Shown here piece by piece: positions 17,792 to 26,792 of a stretch of DNA of 64,000 nucleotides (its first letter is position 1; every line of letters begins with the position of its first letter). The notes under the pieces are model-generated. The model had not been told where the DNA came from, did not search any database, and was given only the letters and a program-made list of their open reading frames with translations. The translations under genes were made by a program, and so were the position numbers. This DNA is from Variovorax atrisoli 110B (GTDB lineage: Bacteria > Pseudomonadota > Gammaproteobacteria > Burkholderiales > Burkholderiaceae_C): NCBI RefSeq assembly GCF_000382045.1, contig NZ_KB907453.1:413082-477081 (forward strand), written 5' to 3'.

Positions 17792-20143
17792 ATGTCCGCA
17801 GACACCGCCTTGCCTCCACGAACCTCCGGCTGCCCCGTCGCGCACGGCCCGCTGTCCTCCGAGCGCACGCCCACCGGCTGCCCGGTGAGCCGGCGCGCCG
17901 CCGACTTCGACCCCTTCGAGGACGGCTACCAGCAGGACCCGCCCGAATACGTGCGCTGGGCGCGCGAGCAGGAGCCCATCTTCTACAGCCCCAAGCTGGG
18001 CTACTGGGTGCTCACGCGCTACGAGGACATCAAGGCGGTGTTCCGCGACAACATCACCTTCAGCCCGTCGATCGCGCTCGAGAAGATCACGCCCACCGGC
18101 GAAGAGGCCAATGCTGTGCTCGCCTCCTACGGCTTCGCGCTCAACCGCACGCTGGTCAACGAGGACGAGCCCGCCCACATGCCGCGCCGCCGTGTGCTGA
18201 TGGACCCCTTCACCCCCGAGGCGCTGAAGCACCACGAGCCCATGGTGCGTGAGCTGGCGCGCGAGTACGTCGACCGCTTCATCGACGACGGCCGCGCCGA
18301 CCTCGTCGACCAGATGCTGTGGGAGATCCCGCTCACCGTGGCGCTGCACTTCCTCGGCGTGCCCGAAGAAGACATGGACACGCTGCGCAAGTACTCCATC
18401 GCGCACACCGTCAACACCTGGGGCCGCCCGAAGCCCGAGGAGCAGGTGGCGGTGGCGCATGCGGTGGGCAACTTCTGGCAATACGCCGGCAAGGTGCTCG
18501 ACAAGATGCGGCAGGACCCGGACGCGCCCGGCTGGATGCAGTACGGCATCCGCAAGCAGATGCAGCATCCCGAGGTGGTGACCGACTCGTACCTGCACTC
18601 GATGATGATGGCCGGCATCGTCGCCGCCCACGAGACCACCGCCAACGCCACCGCCAACGCGGTGAAGCTGCTGCTGCAGCACCCGCAGGTGTGGCGCGAG
18701 CTGTGCGAAGACCCGGGGCTCATTCCCAACGCGGTGGAGGAGTGCCTGCGCCACAACGGCTCGGTGGCCGCGTGGCGCCGCATGGTCACGAAAGACACAC
18801 AGGTCGGCGGCGTCGACCTGCCGGCGGGTTCGCGCCTGCTGATCGTCACCTCGTCGGCCAACCACGACGAGGGGCATTTCTCCGATGCCGACCTGTTCGA
18901 CATCCGCCGCGACAACGCCAGCGACCATCTCACCTTCGGCTACGGCTCGCACCAGTGCATGGGCAAGAACCTGGCGCGCATGGAGATGCAGATCTTCCTG
19001 GAGGAGTTCACGCGCCGGCTGCCGCACATGCGGCTTGCGCAGCAGCGCTTCACCTACGTGCCGAACACCTCCTTCCGCGGGCCCGAGCACCTGTGGGTGG
19101 AATGGGACCCGGCGGCCAATCCCGAGCGCGCGAACCCCGGCCTGCGCGACGTGCGCGTGCCGGTGCGCATCGGCGAGCCCTCGGCGCATTCCATCGCGCG
19201 GCCGGTGGTGGTGCAGGGCGTGACGCAGGTGGCCGAGGGCATCGCCAAGCTGCGCCTCGTGTCGCCCGATGGCAAGCCGCTGCCGCGCTGGACGGCCGGC
19301 GCGCACATCGACGTCGAATGCGGCACGCCCGAACTCTCGCGCCAGTACTCGCTTTGCGGCGACCCCGACGACGCGGGCGCCTTCGAGATCGCCGTGCTCC
19401 ACGAGCCCGAAGGCCGCGGCGGCTCCGCATGGGTGCATGCGAACGTGAAGGCCGGCGACCGGCTGCGCATCCGCGGACCGCGCAACCACTTCAGGCTCGA
19501 CGAGTCGCTGCAGAAGGCGATCTTCATCGCCGGCGGCATCGGCATCACGCCGGTGAGCGCGATGGCGCGGCGCGCGAAGGCGCTGGGCATGGACTACGAG
19601 CTGCACTACAGCGGCAGAAGCCGCGCGAGCATGGCCTTCGTCGACGAACTGGCCGCGCTGCATGGCGAGCGCCTGCATGTGCACGCCGCCGACGAAGGCC
19701 GGCGCAACGACCTGCAGGCGCTGCTCGCGCAGCCGGTGCCCGGCGCGCAGGTCTACGCCTGCGGCCCGCTGCGCATGCTCGAAGCGCTGGAAGACTGCTG
19801 CGCCGCATGGCCCGAGGGCGCGCTGCGCGTGGAGCATTTCGAATCCACGCTGGCCACGCTCGATCCGTCGAAGGAGCATGCCTTCGAGGTGGAGCTGAAG
19901 GATTCGGGCCTCGTGCTCACCGTGCCGCCCGACCAGACCCTGCTGACCGCGCTGCGCGCCGCCAACGTCGACGTGCAGAGCGACTGCGAGGAGGGCCTGT
20001 GCGGCTCGTGCGAGGTGCGCGTGCTCGCCGGCAAGGTCGACCACCGCGACGTGGTGCTCACGCGCATGGAGCGCGACGCCAACACCAAGATGATGGCCTG
20101 CTGCTCGCGAGCCTGCGAGGGGCGGCTGGTGCTCGAGCTCTGA
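17792..20143 (+). CDS. Self-sufficient cytochrome P450, CYP116B type (heme + FMN/NADPH reductase + [2Fe-2S])
   Basis: A 783-residue fusion that hydroxylates or dealkylates organic substrates with O2 and NAD(P)H and needs no separate redox partner. Order: N-terminal Cys/Pro-rich lead; heme domain to about residue 425 with I-helix GIVAAHETT, the ExxR motif EECLRH, and heme-ligand Cys389 in FGYGSHQCMGKN; a phthalate-dioxygenase-reductase-like FMN and nucleotide domain (RQYSLCG, GGIGITPV); and a plant-type ferredoxin with Cys732, Cys737, Cys740 and Cys770. Length and motifs match P450-RhF/CYP116B2. It lies 10 bases behind the Bug gene without its own ribosome site, so it is probably translationally coupled and under the divergent IclR protein. 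Confidence 0.95.
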   Translation: MSADTALPPRTSGCPVAHGPLSSERTPTGCPVSRRAADFDPFEDGYQQDPPEYVRWAREQEPIFYSPKLGYWVLTRYEDIKAVFRDNITFSPSIALEKITPTGEEANAVLASYGFALNRTLVNEDEPAHMPRRRVLMDPFTPEALKHHEPMVRELAREYVDRFIDDGRADLVDQMLWEIPLTVALHFLGVPEEDMDTLRKYSIAHTVNTWGRPKPEEQVAVAHAVGNFWQYAGKVLDKMRQDPDAPGWMQYGIRKQMQHPEVVTDSYLHSMMMAGIVAAHETTANATANAVKLLLQHPQVWRELCEDPGLIPNAVEECLRHNGSVAAWRRMVTKDTQVGGVDLPAGSRLLIVTSSANHDEGHFSDADLFDIRRDNASDHLTFGYGSHQCMGKNLARMEMQIFLEEFTRRLPHMRLAQQRFTYVPNTSFRGPEHLWVEWDPAANPERANPGLRDVRVPVRIGEPSAHSIARPVVVQGVTQVAEGIAKLRLVSPDGKPLPRWTAGAHIDVECGTPELSRQYSLCGDPDDAGAFEIAVLHEPEGRGGSAWVHANVKAGDRLRIRGPRNHFRLDESLQKAIFIAGGIGITPVSAMARRAKALGMDYELHYSGRSRASMAFVDELAALHGERLHVHAADEGRRNDLQALLAQPVPGAQVYACGPLRMLEALEDCCAAWPEGALRVEHFESTLATLDPSKEHAFEVELKDSGLVLTVPPDQTLLTALRAANVDVQSDCEEGLCGSCEVRVLAGKVDHRDVVLTRMERDANTKMMACCSRACEGRLVLEL

Positions 20144-20147
20144 AGTC

Positions 20148-22052
20148 TCAGCCGGCGAGCGGCATCCGCAGCGCCACCCGGGTCTCGCCGGGGCGCGACT
20201 GCAGGTGCAGCTCGGCGCCGAGTCGGCGGGCCCGCGTGCGCAGGCTGCGCAGCCCCGCGCCGGCCGTCTGGTCCTCGACCGCGAAGCCGCGCCCGTCGTC
20301 GCGCACGCTGAGCTGGAGTTCGGCGCCCGCGCGCGCCACCTTCACGTCCACGCGCCGGCTCGCGCTGTGCTTGAGCGCGTTGGTCAGCGCCTCCTGCAGG
20401 AAACGCATCAGGTCCAGGCTCTGCGAGGGCGGCAGCTCCAGCGTGTCGATGCCCGACACCTCCCAGCGGCAGTCGATGCCGTTGGCGTCCAGCAGCTGCG
20501 CGCTGCGGTGGCGCATCGGCACCAGCAGCTCGCCGAGCGCGCGGGCGCCGTGGTCGTCGCCGGTGGCGTCGATGATCAGCCGCAGGTCGTCGCGCAGGCG
20601 CTTGAGCATGGCGAGCAGTTCCGGCGCGCCGAGGTTCTCGGGCTTGTGTTCCAGCGTCGCGATGCTGCCCACCAGCATGCCGCCCAGCCCGTCGTGCAGG
20701 TCGCTCACCAGGTTCACGCGCTCGCCGATGCGTGCGTGCGCCAGCTCCAGCGCGTGCTGCTGGGCCAGCGTCGCGGCGAGTTCGGCCTTGGCCGCGTTCA
20801 CTTCCTCGATCAGCTCGGTGTTGAAGTTCTCGATGCGCTTGAGGCTCTTCACGAATTGCGCGGCCAGCGTCAGCGCCATGCCCAGCAGCAGCACGTAGGA
20901 CGACATCGTCGTGTAGTAGGTGTTGCTGTCGATCACCTGCGTGAACACCAGCAGGTCGTGCGCGCCCGTCAGGGCCGAGATGGCCATGAACGGCGCGAGC
21001 GGGCGCATCGGGCTGTCGCGGTGGCGCAGCGCATGAACGATGGAGATGCCGTTCACCGCGATGACGGTGAGGCCGCCCAGCATCGTCCAGATGGCGCGAT
21101 GCTCGATGAGGTCCGCCACGGGCGCCAGCCACAGGTCGAGCACGCCCGCCGCCGCCAGCAGCAGCGCCGCAAGCTCCAGCCGGGGCATGCGCCGCCCGCA
21201 GAAGCGCAGCGCGAAGACGACGTACGACACGCTGAAGACCAGCAGGGTGGAGGTGTTCAGCGCCTGCCACGCGTGGTTGCTCGCAAAGGGCCAGGGGCTG
21301 GTCGCGATCTGGTTGTAGCCGAAGACCAGCCACAGCACCGACATCAGCGCGAACCAGCCATAGGCCGTCTCGCGCCGGCGCAGCAGCCACAGCGCGGCGA
21401 AGAAGGCCGAGGCCGCTGCGCTCACCGCGAGGCCCAGCACCTGCAGGTCGCGGCGCACCAGGCGCTCGCCGTCGAACTCCGCCTGCATCGCGGCCGGCGT
21501 GCCCAGGCTCACCGGCCCCAGCCCCGCCTGGTAGGCGAAGAGGCCGGAGACGCGCACCAGCAGCGTGTTGGTGCCGGGCTTCAGCTGGGGCGGCGCCAGC
21601 AGCCAGTAGCGCGGCGTGTTCCAGGCGCGCGTGAGCGGCTCCACCAGGCTCTCGTCGCGCGAGATCGTCGTGCCGTTGAGCGAAACCTCGCCGGCCATGT
21701 TCAGGTAGTGCAGCAGCAGGCCGGCTTCACGCGCCTGTTCGGGCTGCTCCCATGTCAGGCGATACCAGACCACGCCGTCGAAGCCGGGCCAGCGGGTGGC
21801 CCAGCTGTCGGGCAGGGCGACGGGCGTCCAGCCCTCGGCGGGCGGGGCGGTGTCGTTCCAGCCGGTGCCGCGCACGGCCTCCGCGCGCAGCGTGGGAGGG
21901 GCGCTGCCTTCTGCGGCGAGGGCCGGGCAGGCCGCCAGGAGAAGCAGGACGACTGCGCAGGTCAGCGCAGCAAGCCATGCCTGCGCGCCTCGAAGACTGC
22001 TTCGGTGCGCGAACTGACGGCGAGCTTGCGGTAGATGTTCTTGGTGTGGCAT
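20148..22052 (-). CDS. Membrane sensor histidine kinase, NarX/DegS (HisKA_3) type
   Basis: A 634-residue sensor kinase. An N-terminal signal/anchor (about residues 26-47) precedes a periplasmic beta-sandwich sensor (about 48-205; WYRLTWEQPEQAREAG, SLNGTTI) resembling 7TMR-DISM extracellular domains. Seven or so membrane helices (about 210-405), a short coiled coil, HisKA_3 with the phosphorylated His at about 453 (SDLHDGLGG), and HATPase with EALTNALKHS and DDGRGF follow. The ATG at 22052 overlaps the response-regulator gene by 91 bases; no better start was found before the signal sequence. It pairs with the NarL-type regulator upstream. Stimulus is unknown. Confidence 0.88.
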   Translation of the reverse strand: MPHQEHLPQARRQFAHRSSLRGAQAWLAALTCAVVLLLLAACPALAAEGSAPPTLRAEAVRGTGWNDTAPPAEGWTPVALPDSWATRWPGFDGVVWYRLTWEQPEQAREAGLLLHYLNMAGEVSLNGTTISRDESLVEPLTRAWNTPRYWLLAPPQLKPGTNTLLVRVSGLFAYQAGLGPVSLGTPAAMQAEFDGERLVRRDLQVLGLAVSAAASAFFAALWLLRRRETAYGWFALMSVLWLVFGYNQIATSPWPFASNHAWQALNTSTLLVFSVSYVVFALRFCGRRMPRLELAALLLAAAGVLDLWLAPVADLIEHRAIWTMLGGLTVIAVNGISIVHALRHRDSPMRPLAPFMAISALTGAHDLLVFTQVIDSNTYYTTMSSYVLLLGMALTLAAQFVKSLKRIENFNTELIEEVNAAKAELAATLAQQHALELAHARIGERVNLVSDLHDGLGGMLVGSIATLEHKPENLGAPELLAMLKRLRDDLRLIIDATGDDHGARALGELLVPMRHRSAQLLDANGIDCRWEVSGIDTLELPPSQSLDLMRFLQEALTNALKHSASRRVDVKVARAGAELQLSVRDDGRGFAVEDQTAGAGLRSLRTRARRLGAELHLQSRPGETRVALRMPLAG

Positions 22053-22669
22053 TCCACGGTCAGTTTCGAGATCGAGAGCGATTCGGCCATGTCGCGGTTG
22101 CTCAGGCCCTGCGAGACGAGCTCCAGTATCTTGCGCTCCCGCGGCGTGAGCGCTGCCGGTGCTTCCGCGGAGGACTGCGCCTGCGCGGGCGCATCGGCGG
22201 GCGCCTGGTGCGACGACAGCCAGGCGAGGATGTGGCGCGCGATGCTCGGATCGATCGGCGCGCCGCCCTGTTCGATGCTGCGCAGCGCGATGCCCAGTTC
22301 GACGTCGTCGCGCTCCTTCAGCAGGTAGCCGATGGCGCCGGCGCGCAGCGCCGCGAAGATGATCTCCTCGGTGCGCCAGGCCGAGATCACCACCGCAGGG
22401 ATGGCCGGCCGGTTGGCCTGCAGCCAGCCGATGAGCTCGACCCCGCTGCCGTCGGGCAGGCCGATGTCCACCAGCACCACGCCGTAGCCGTGCCCCTCGA
22501 GCAGCTGCCGGGCGCCGGCGACGCTGTCGGTCACCGAGATGCGGTTCCTGTCGCAGCCGAGGGTGGACAGCACGTGGCGCAGGCGCTCCTGCATGGCCGG
22601 GTCGTCCTCGACGATCAGCGTGGGGCTCAGCGATACGGGTTCGGCGTCTTCGACGGGGAGGGAGGGCAT
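21962..22669 (-). CDS. NarL/LuxR-family response regulator
   Basis: A 235-residue two-component regulator: receiver domain about residues 15-130 with the phospho-acceptor Asp68 in VVLVDIGLPDGSG, a flexible Ala/Gln-rich linker (about 150-170), and a LuxR-type helix-turn-helix (LTPRERKILELVSQGLSNRDMAESLSISKLTVECHTKNI). It is the first gene of the pair; the kinase start lies within its 3' end. A 7-bp-arm hairpin sits immediately before its start codon. Confidence 0.92.
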   Translation of the reverse strand: MPSLPVEDAEPVSLSPTLIVEDDPAMQERLRHVLSTLGCDRNRISVTDSVAGARQLLEGHGYGVVLVDIGLPDGSGVELIGWLQANRPAIPAVVISAWRTEEIIFAALRAGAIGYLLKERDDVELGIALRSIEQGGAPIDPSIARHILAWLSSHQAPADAPAQAQSSAEAPAALTPRERKILELVSQGLSNRDMAESLSISKLTVECHTKNIYRKLAVSSRTEAVFEARRHGLLR

Positions 22670-22670
22670 G

Positions 22671-22688
22671 CGGCGGATTCTTCCGCCG
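22671..22688. promoter_or_regulatory. Hairpin just before the response-regulator start
   Basis: CGGCGGA (22671-22677) and TCCGCCG (22682-22688) form a perfect 7-bp stem with a 4-base loop, one base before the ATG at 22669 on the minus strand. The purine-rich loop and arm (GGCGGAAGAA) are the only ribosome-site-like sequence, so folding could mask initiation. Confidence 0.4.
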
Positions 22689-22713
22689 ACCTGACGCGGC
22701 GAGTGGAACGTAT

Positions 22714-23337
22714 CTATTTATTTTCCCCGTTTGCCGCCGACTGCTGCCGCGCCGGCCGGCACATGATCAGATAGCCCGAATTCGTGACCGGCTCCAGGTG
22801 CTCCGCCTCGCCGCGGAAGCCCAGGCGCTCGTAGAAGGCCACGCTGCGCGGCGTGAAGGTTTCCAGGAAGCAGGGCACGCCCGCTGCGTCGGCCTCGGCC
22901 AGCGTGGGCGCCAGCAGCCGGGCGCCCAGCCCGCGCCCCTGCGCGGCGGGCGAGATGCCGAGGATCGACAGGTACCACGCATGCGCCGGCACCACGGCCG
23001 GCGAACGCGCGGCCATGAAATCGACGATGCGGCGGTAGTTGTCGTGGCCCCTCGGGCCCAGCGTGGCGGCGAGGTATTCGCTCTTCGCGGCCGACTCGGC
23101 AGCGTCGACGGCCTCGCTGCGCGGCAGCAGCCAGGCCGCGGCGCCGAGCCGGACGTCCTCGGCGGCAAGGCAGCGGCCGGTGCGCGCGGCTTCGCCCAGC
23201 GAGTAGGCGAAGTAGTCGGCGAGCACCGCCTTGCGCCGCGGCATGTCGTGCGCGTGGTCGACGGAGATCGCGAGGTAGAACGGATCGACGATCAGTGCGT
23301 CGGCCAGCGCGGGCGCTGACGGGAAGTCGGGCTGCAT
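22714..23337 (-). CDS. GNAT-family N-acetyltransferase
   Basis: A 207-residue acetyl-CoA-dependent acyltransferase. The acetyl-CoA-binding motif is LSILGISPAAQGRGLGARLL (about residues 136-155) and the C-terminal motif is FYERLGFRGEAEH. The N-terminal substrate part is not diagnostic. An in-frame ATG 51 bases upstream exists, but 23337 gives the usual N terminus. It lies 44 bases before the response regulator on the same strand and might share its transcript. Confidence 0.85.
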   Translation of the reverse strand: MQPDFPSAPALADALIVDPFYLAISVDHAHDMPRRKAVLADYFAYSLGEAARTGRCLAAEDVRLGAAAWLLPRSEAVDAAESAAKSEYLAATLGPRGHDNYRRIVDFMAARSPAVVPAHAWYLSILGISPAAQGRGLGARLLAPTLAEADAAGVPCFLETFTPRSVAFYERLGFRGEAEHLEPVTNSGYLIMCRPARQQSAANGENK

Positions 23338-23532
23338 GCGGAATCGGCGGGGTTCGAGGACGGTGCGGGCGATTCTAGGCAGCCGCATCGCACCCGGCTC
23401 TCGTCACGGGCCCGGCCGCCTGCTTGTCCTTCGCTCCCGCTCAGCCAAGCCCGACCCCGCAGGCGCCGCGACTGCGCGCTCGGCAAAATCGGACGCACTT
23501 TCCTCGACGAACAAAGAAACGGAGCAATGCGA

Positions 23533-25005
23533 ATGACGCTGGCAATGAGCTGGAGCGAATGGGCCGAGCACGACGGAATCGCCCTGGCCGAACGGGTGCG
23601 CAAGGGCGACGTGACCGCGGCCGAGCTGGCCGCGCAGGCGGCCGAGGGCATAGCGAAACTCGATCCGAAGCTCGACGCGGTGGTCGAGGTCTTCGACGAC
23701 GTGGTGGCCGATCCGCTGAAGGACGGCATGAGCCCCGAAGGCGTCTTCGCCGGGCTGCCCTACCTGATGAAGGACCTCGGCCCCACGCTGAAGGGCCGGC
23801 TGCAGGAGTTCGGCTCGATGATGATGCAGGGCCACCGCCCGGCGGCCGACAGCTTCCTCACGCAGCAGCTGCGCAAGGCGGGCCTCAACATCATGGGCCG
23901 CAGCACCACGCCGGAGTTCGGCGTGTGCAGCTCGGCCGAGAACGCCTTCCACGTCACGCGCAACCCCTGGGACCTCGAATACACCACCTGCGGCTCGTCG
24001 GCCGGCACCGCGGCGATCGTGGCTGCGGGCGTGCTGCCCATGTCGCACGCCACCGACGGCGGCGGCTCGATCCGCATTCCGGCGGGCGTGAACGGCAACA
24101 TCGGGCTGAAGGTGTCGCGCGGCGTGTTCTCGCTGGCGCCGGGGCTGTCGGACCTTTCGGGGCTGGTGTCTATCCAGGGCTGCCACAGCCGCACGGTGCG
24201 CGACACAGCCGCCTTCGTCGACCACTGCCGCGGCGGCGCGCCCGGCGAGTTCATGCCCTTCTGGTCGCCGGCCGAGCCGTACAGCGAGCTCATCAGGCGC
24301 GACCCGGGCCGCCTGCGCATCGCGCTGTCGCACGAGTGGGGCGATTTCCGCGCCACGCCGCATTTCGTGGCCGAGCTGGAGCGCGCGGGCAGATTCCTCG
24401 AAGGGCTGGGCCATCACGTCGAATGGGCGCTGCCGGAGGTGGACTTCCGCACCGCCTTCGACGCCCAGACCACCTGCTACATCAGCAACTTCGCGCAGGT
24501 GATCGACGGCCACCTGCACCGGCTGGGCCTGGAGCGACCGCCAGCCGAACTGCTGGAGCCGATCAACATCAAGATCTGGGAAGCCGGGCTGCACACCTCG
24601 TACACCGAGCGCGCGAAGATGCAGGCGGTGTTCAACACCACCTCGCGCGCCTTCGGCGACTTCTTCCAGCGCTGGGACATCATCCTCACGCCCATCACCG
24701 CGCTGCCCACGCCCAAGGTGGGCACCAGCGAGTACCTCACGACCAGCACGAACCCCTCGGTCCACGACTGGTTCGCCAACCTCTGGCAGAACTTCGCCTA
24801 CACGCCGCTGGCCAACCTGTGCGGCATGCCGGGCATCTCGCTGCCGATGGCGGCGCAGGAAAACGGCCTGCCGCTGGGCATCCAGGCGCAGGCGGCCCAG
24901 GCCAACGACGGCCTCCTGCTGCAGCTGGCCGCGCAGATCGAGCGGGCGCTGGGCGGCAAGTGGAACGCCGGGCGCCGGCCCGGGGTGCACGTCACGCAGG
25001 CGTGA
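23533..25005 (+). CDS. Amidase-signature hydrolase
   Basis: A ~490-residue amidase of the AS family (PF01425), hydrolysing an amide to a carboxylate and ammonia. With a start at 23533 the Ser-cisSer-Lys triad is Lys80 (GLPYLMKDLG), Ser156 (CGSSAGT) and Ser179 (GGGSIRIPA). GGAG at 23521-23524 is 8 bases before 23533 and only 2 before the alternative ATG at 23527. No GatB/GatC genes are nearby, so it is a catabolic amidase rather than a tRNA amidotransferase subunit. Substrate unknown. It is divergent from the GNAT gene. Confidence 0.92.
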   Translation: MTLAMSWSEWAEHDGIALAERVRKGDVTAAELAAQAAEGIAKLDPKLDAVVEVFDDVVADPLKDGMSPEGVFAGLPYLMKDLGPTLKGRLQEFGSMMMQGHRPAADSFLTQQLRKAGLNIMGRSTTPEFGVCSSAENAFHVTRNPWDLEYTTCGSSAGTAAIVAAGVLPMSHATDGGGSIRIPAGVNGNIGLKVSRGVFSLAPGLSDLSGLVSIQGCHSRTVRDTAAFVDHCRGGAPGEFMPFWSPAEPYSELIRRDPGRLRIALSHEWGDFRATPHFVAELERAGRFLEGLGHHVEWALPEVDFRTAFDAQTTCYISNFAQVIDGHLHRLGLERPPAELLEPINIKIWEAGLHTSYTERAKMQAVFNTTSRAFGDFFQRWDIILTPITALPTPKVGTSEYLTTSTNPSVHDWFANLWQNFAYTPLANLCGMPGISLPMAAQENGLPLGIQAQAAQANDGLLLQLAAQIERALGGKWNAGRRPGVHVTQA

Positions 25006-25027
25006 CGGGGAGCCGCCGGCTGGCGGC

Positions 25028-25831
25028 TCAGAGCAGATTGCGCAGCGCGGCCTCGATGGCCGCTGCGGTGGCCAGCGGCTTTTCCATCGGGAAGAGGTGC
25101 GTGCCGTCCAGCATGGCGATGCGGCCGCGGGTGACCTTCTGCGTCATCGCCATGCCCACGCGCTTCATCTCGGCCGACTGGCGCCCGCCGATGAAGGCCG
25201 CCTTGCATTTGAGCGGGTGCGCGCGAAGCAGGGCGCCCAGGTTGTGGGGCAGGGTGTTGTAGATGGCGGTCTCGACGTCGCGGTCGAAGCTCAGGGCGCG
25301 GGCGTCGTCTGCGTCGAAGGTGCCGTGGTCGATGTAGTCGTGCAGCACCTGCTCGTCCCACTTCGCGAAGGCCTTCTTGCTGCGGAAATGCTCGAACACG
25401 GCCTCGCGGTGCTCCCAGCTGTTCCTGCGCTTGCGGCTGACGGCGCCGGGCGACACGCTCTTCATGAGCGGCGTGCGCTTGACCACGTTGAGCGTGTTCG
25501 CGCGCCAGCCGCCGAGGATGGGCGAGTCGATCAGCACCACGCCGCGCGCCAGCTCGGGGTGCAGCGCGGCGCACATTAGGCTCAGGAAGCCGCCGAGCGA
25601 ATGGCCGATCAGGAACACCGGAGCGCCGGCACGCTCGGCGCGCGGCTTGGCGAAGTCGGCCAGCTGCTGCACCAGGTGCGGCCAGTTGTCGGTGACGGGG
25701 TACTTCGGGTCATGCCCGAACTTCTCGATGGCGTCGACCTCGAAGCCGCGGTTGCGCAGGCTGTCGAGAACGACGCGGTAGGTGCTCGCGGGAAAGCTGT
25801 TGCCGTGCGAGAAGACGACGGGGGGCATCAC
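25028..25831 (-). CDS. Alpha/beta hydrolase
   Basis: A 267-residue alpha/beta-hydrolase-fold enzyme. Visible are an oxyanion region VVFSHGNSFPASTY near the N terminus, the nucleophile elbow IGHSLGGFLSL (Ser about residue 97), and the C-terminal catalytic His in LDGTHLFPMEKP. There is no signal peptide. The substrate class cannot be told. It ends convergently with the amidase gene (22 bases apart); its upstream flank is a hairpin repeat element separating it from the Anbu gene. Confidence 0.85.
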   Translation of the reverse strand: MMPPVVFSHGNSFPASTYRVVLDSLRNRGFEVDAIEKFGHDPKYPVTDNWPHLVQQLADFAKPRAERAGAPVFLIGHSLGGFLSLMCAALHPELARGVVLIDSPILGGWRANTLNVVKRTPLMKSVSPGAVSRKRRNSWEHREAVFEHFRSKKAFAKWDEQVLHDYIDHGTFDADDARALSFDRDVETAIYNTLPHNLGALLRAHPLKCKAAFIGGRQSAEMKRVGMAMTQKVTRGRIAMLDGTHLFPMEKPLATAAAIEAALRNLL

Positions 25832-25843
25832 GGCCGCCGCCGG

Positions 25844-25912
25844 GCCGCCCCAAGGCGGCCGAGCCTCCCCCTCGGGGGGTGGAGAAGCACACGAAGTGGC
25901 ACGCCGGGGGGC
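25844..25912. repeat. Comamonadaceae-style intergenic hairpin repeat
   Basis: GGCCGCC-CCAA-GGCGGCC (25844-25861) is a perfect 7-bp stem, followed by CCCCC-TC-GGGGG (25868-25879) and a stretch with CACGAAGTGG. I recognise this composite from intergenic regions of Variovorax and relatives, where near-identical copies recur. It separates the Anbu and hydrolase genes and could act as a terminator or mRNA-stabilising REP-like element. Confidence 0.6.
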
Positions 25913-25918
25913 ATCATT

Positions 25919-26758
25919 TCAGATCAGCTTTTCGTCGGGGGTCGAGATCTTGCGCAGCGGGCTGTGGCGCGTGGCCGGCATCTTCAGCGGATGCTCGGTC
26001 TGGCTGTCGTCCCACACCGGGTCCTCGATGCTGTCGAACACCTCGCGCAGCTTCTGGCCCCAGCTGTTGTGCACCATGCGGTAGTAGGGGTTGTCGGCGT
26101 CGATGCAGATCACGCGGTCGGTCTCGAGCTTGTTGGCCTCGTACACCACCAGGTCGAGCGGCAGGCCGACCGACAGGTTCGACTTCATGGTCGAGTCCAT
26201 CGACACCAGCGCGCACTTGGCGGCCTCGTCCAGCGGGGTCTCGGGGGTGAGCACGCGGTCGAGCACGGGCTTGCCGTACTTCGATTCGCCGACCTGGAAG
26301 TAGGGCGTCTCGGTGGTGGCCTCGATGAAGTTGCCGGCCGCGTAGACCAGGAAGAGGCGCATGCCCTCGCCCTTGACCTGCCCGCCGAAGATGAAGGACA
26401 CGTTGAAGTCGAGCCCCGCATGCTTGAGCGCCTCGGCGTCGCGGTCGTAGACGTGGCGCACCGCCGAGCCCAGCACGCGCGCGGCGTCGAACATGCTCTT
26501 GGCGTTCCAGATGGTGATGGGGGCGCCCTGGCTGCCGTCCTCGCGGGTTTCGCGCAGCTCCTCGATCTGGAGGATCTCGCGCACCGACTGCGAGATGCTC
26601 AGGTTGCCCGACGACAGCAGCACCATGACGCGGTCGCCCGGCTGCTCGTAGACGATCATCTTGCGGAAAGTGCTGATGTGGTCGACGCCCGCGTTGGTGC
26701 GCGAGTCGGACAGGAACACCAGGCCGGCGTTGAGTTTGATGCCTACGCAGTAAGTCAT
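25919..26758 (-). CDS. anbu: Proteasome-type protease, Anbu (bacterial proteasome homologue)
   Basis: A 279-residue Ntn-hydrolase of the T1 peptidase fold. It begins MTYCVGIKLNAGLVFLSDSRTNAG, so after removal of Met the expected catalytic Thr is residue 2, which decides the start at 26758 over two upstream ATGs. Further core features are the SDSRTNAGVDHIS loop and GVGE-equivalent VGESKYGKPVLDRVL. Anbu assembles into open helical rings in known members and is often clustered with ATP-grasp, alpha-E and transglutaminase genes. None of these is here; instead mutS lies 34 bases upstream on the same strand. Substrates remain unclear. Confidence 0.9.
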   Translation of the reverse strand: MTYCVGIKLNAGLVFLSDSRTNAGVDHISTFRKMIVYEQPGDRVMVLLSSGNLSISQSVREILQIEELRETREDGSQGAPITIWNAKSMFDAARVLGSAVRHVYDRDAEALKHAGLDFNVSFIFGGQVKGEGMRLFLVYAAGNFIEATTETPYFQVGESKYGKPVLDRVLTPETPLDEAAKCALVSMDSTMKSNLSVGLPLDLVVYEANKLETDRVICIDADNPYYRMVHNSWGQKLREVFDSIEDPVWDDSQTEHPLKMPATRHSPLRKISTPDEKLI

Positions 26759-26792
26759 GGGTGCAGGTTCATCTCGCATGAACTGTGCCGGG

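Noticed and set aside
17768..20044. 758-codon minus-strand frame opposite the P450
   Set aside because: Shadow of the P450 gene; the plus-strand frame has all heme, flavin and FeS motifs.
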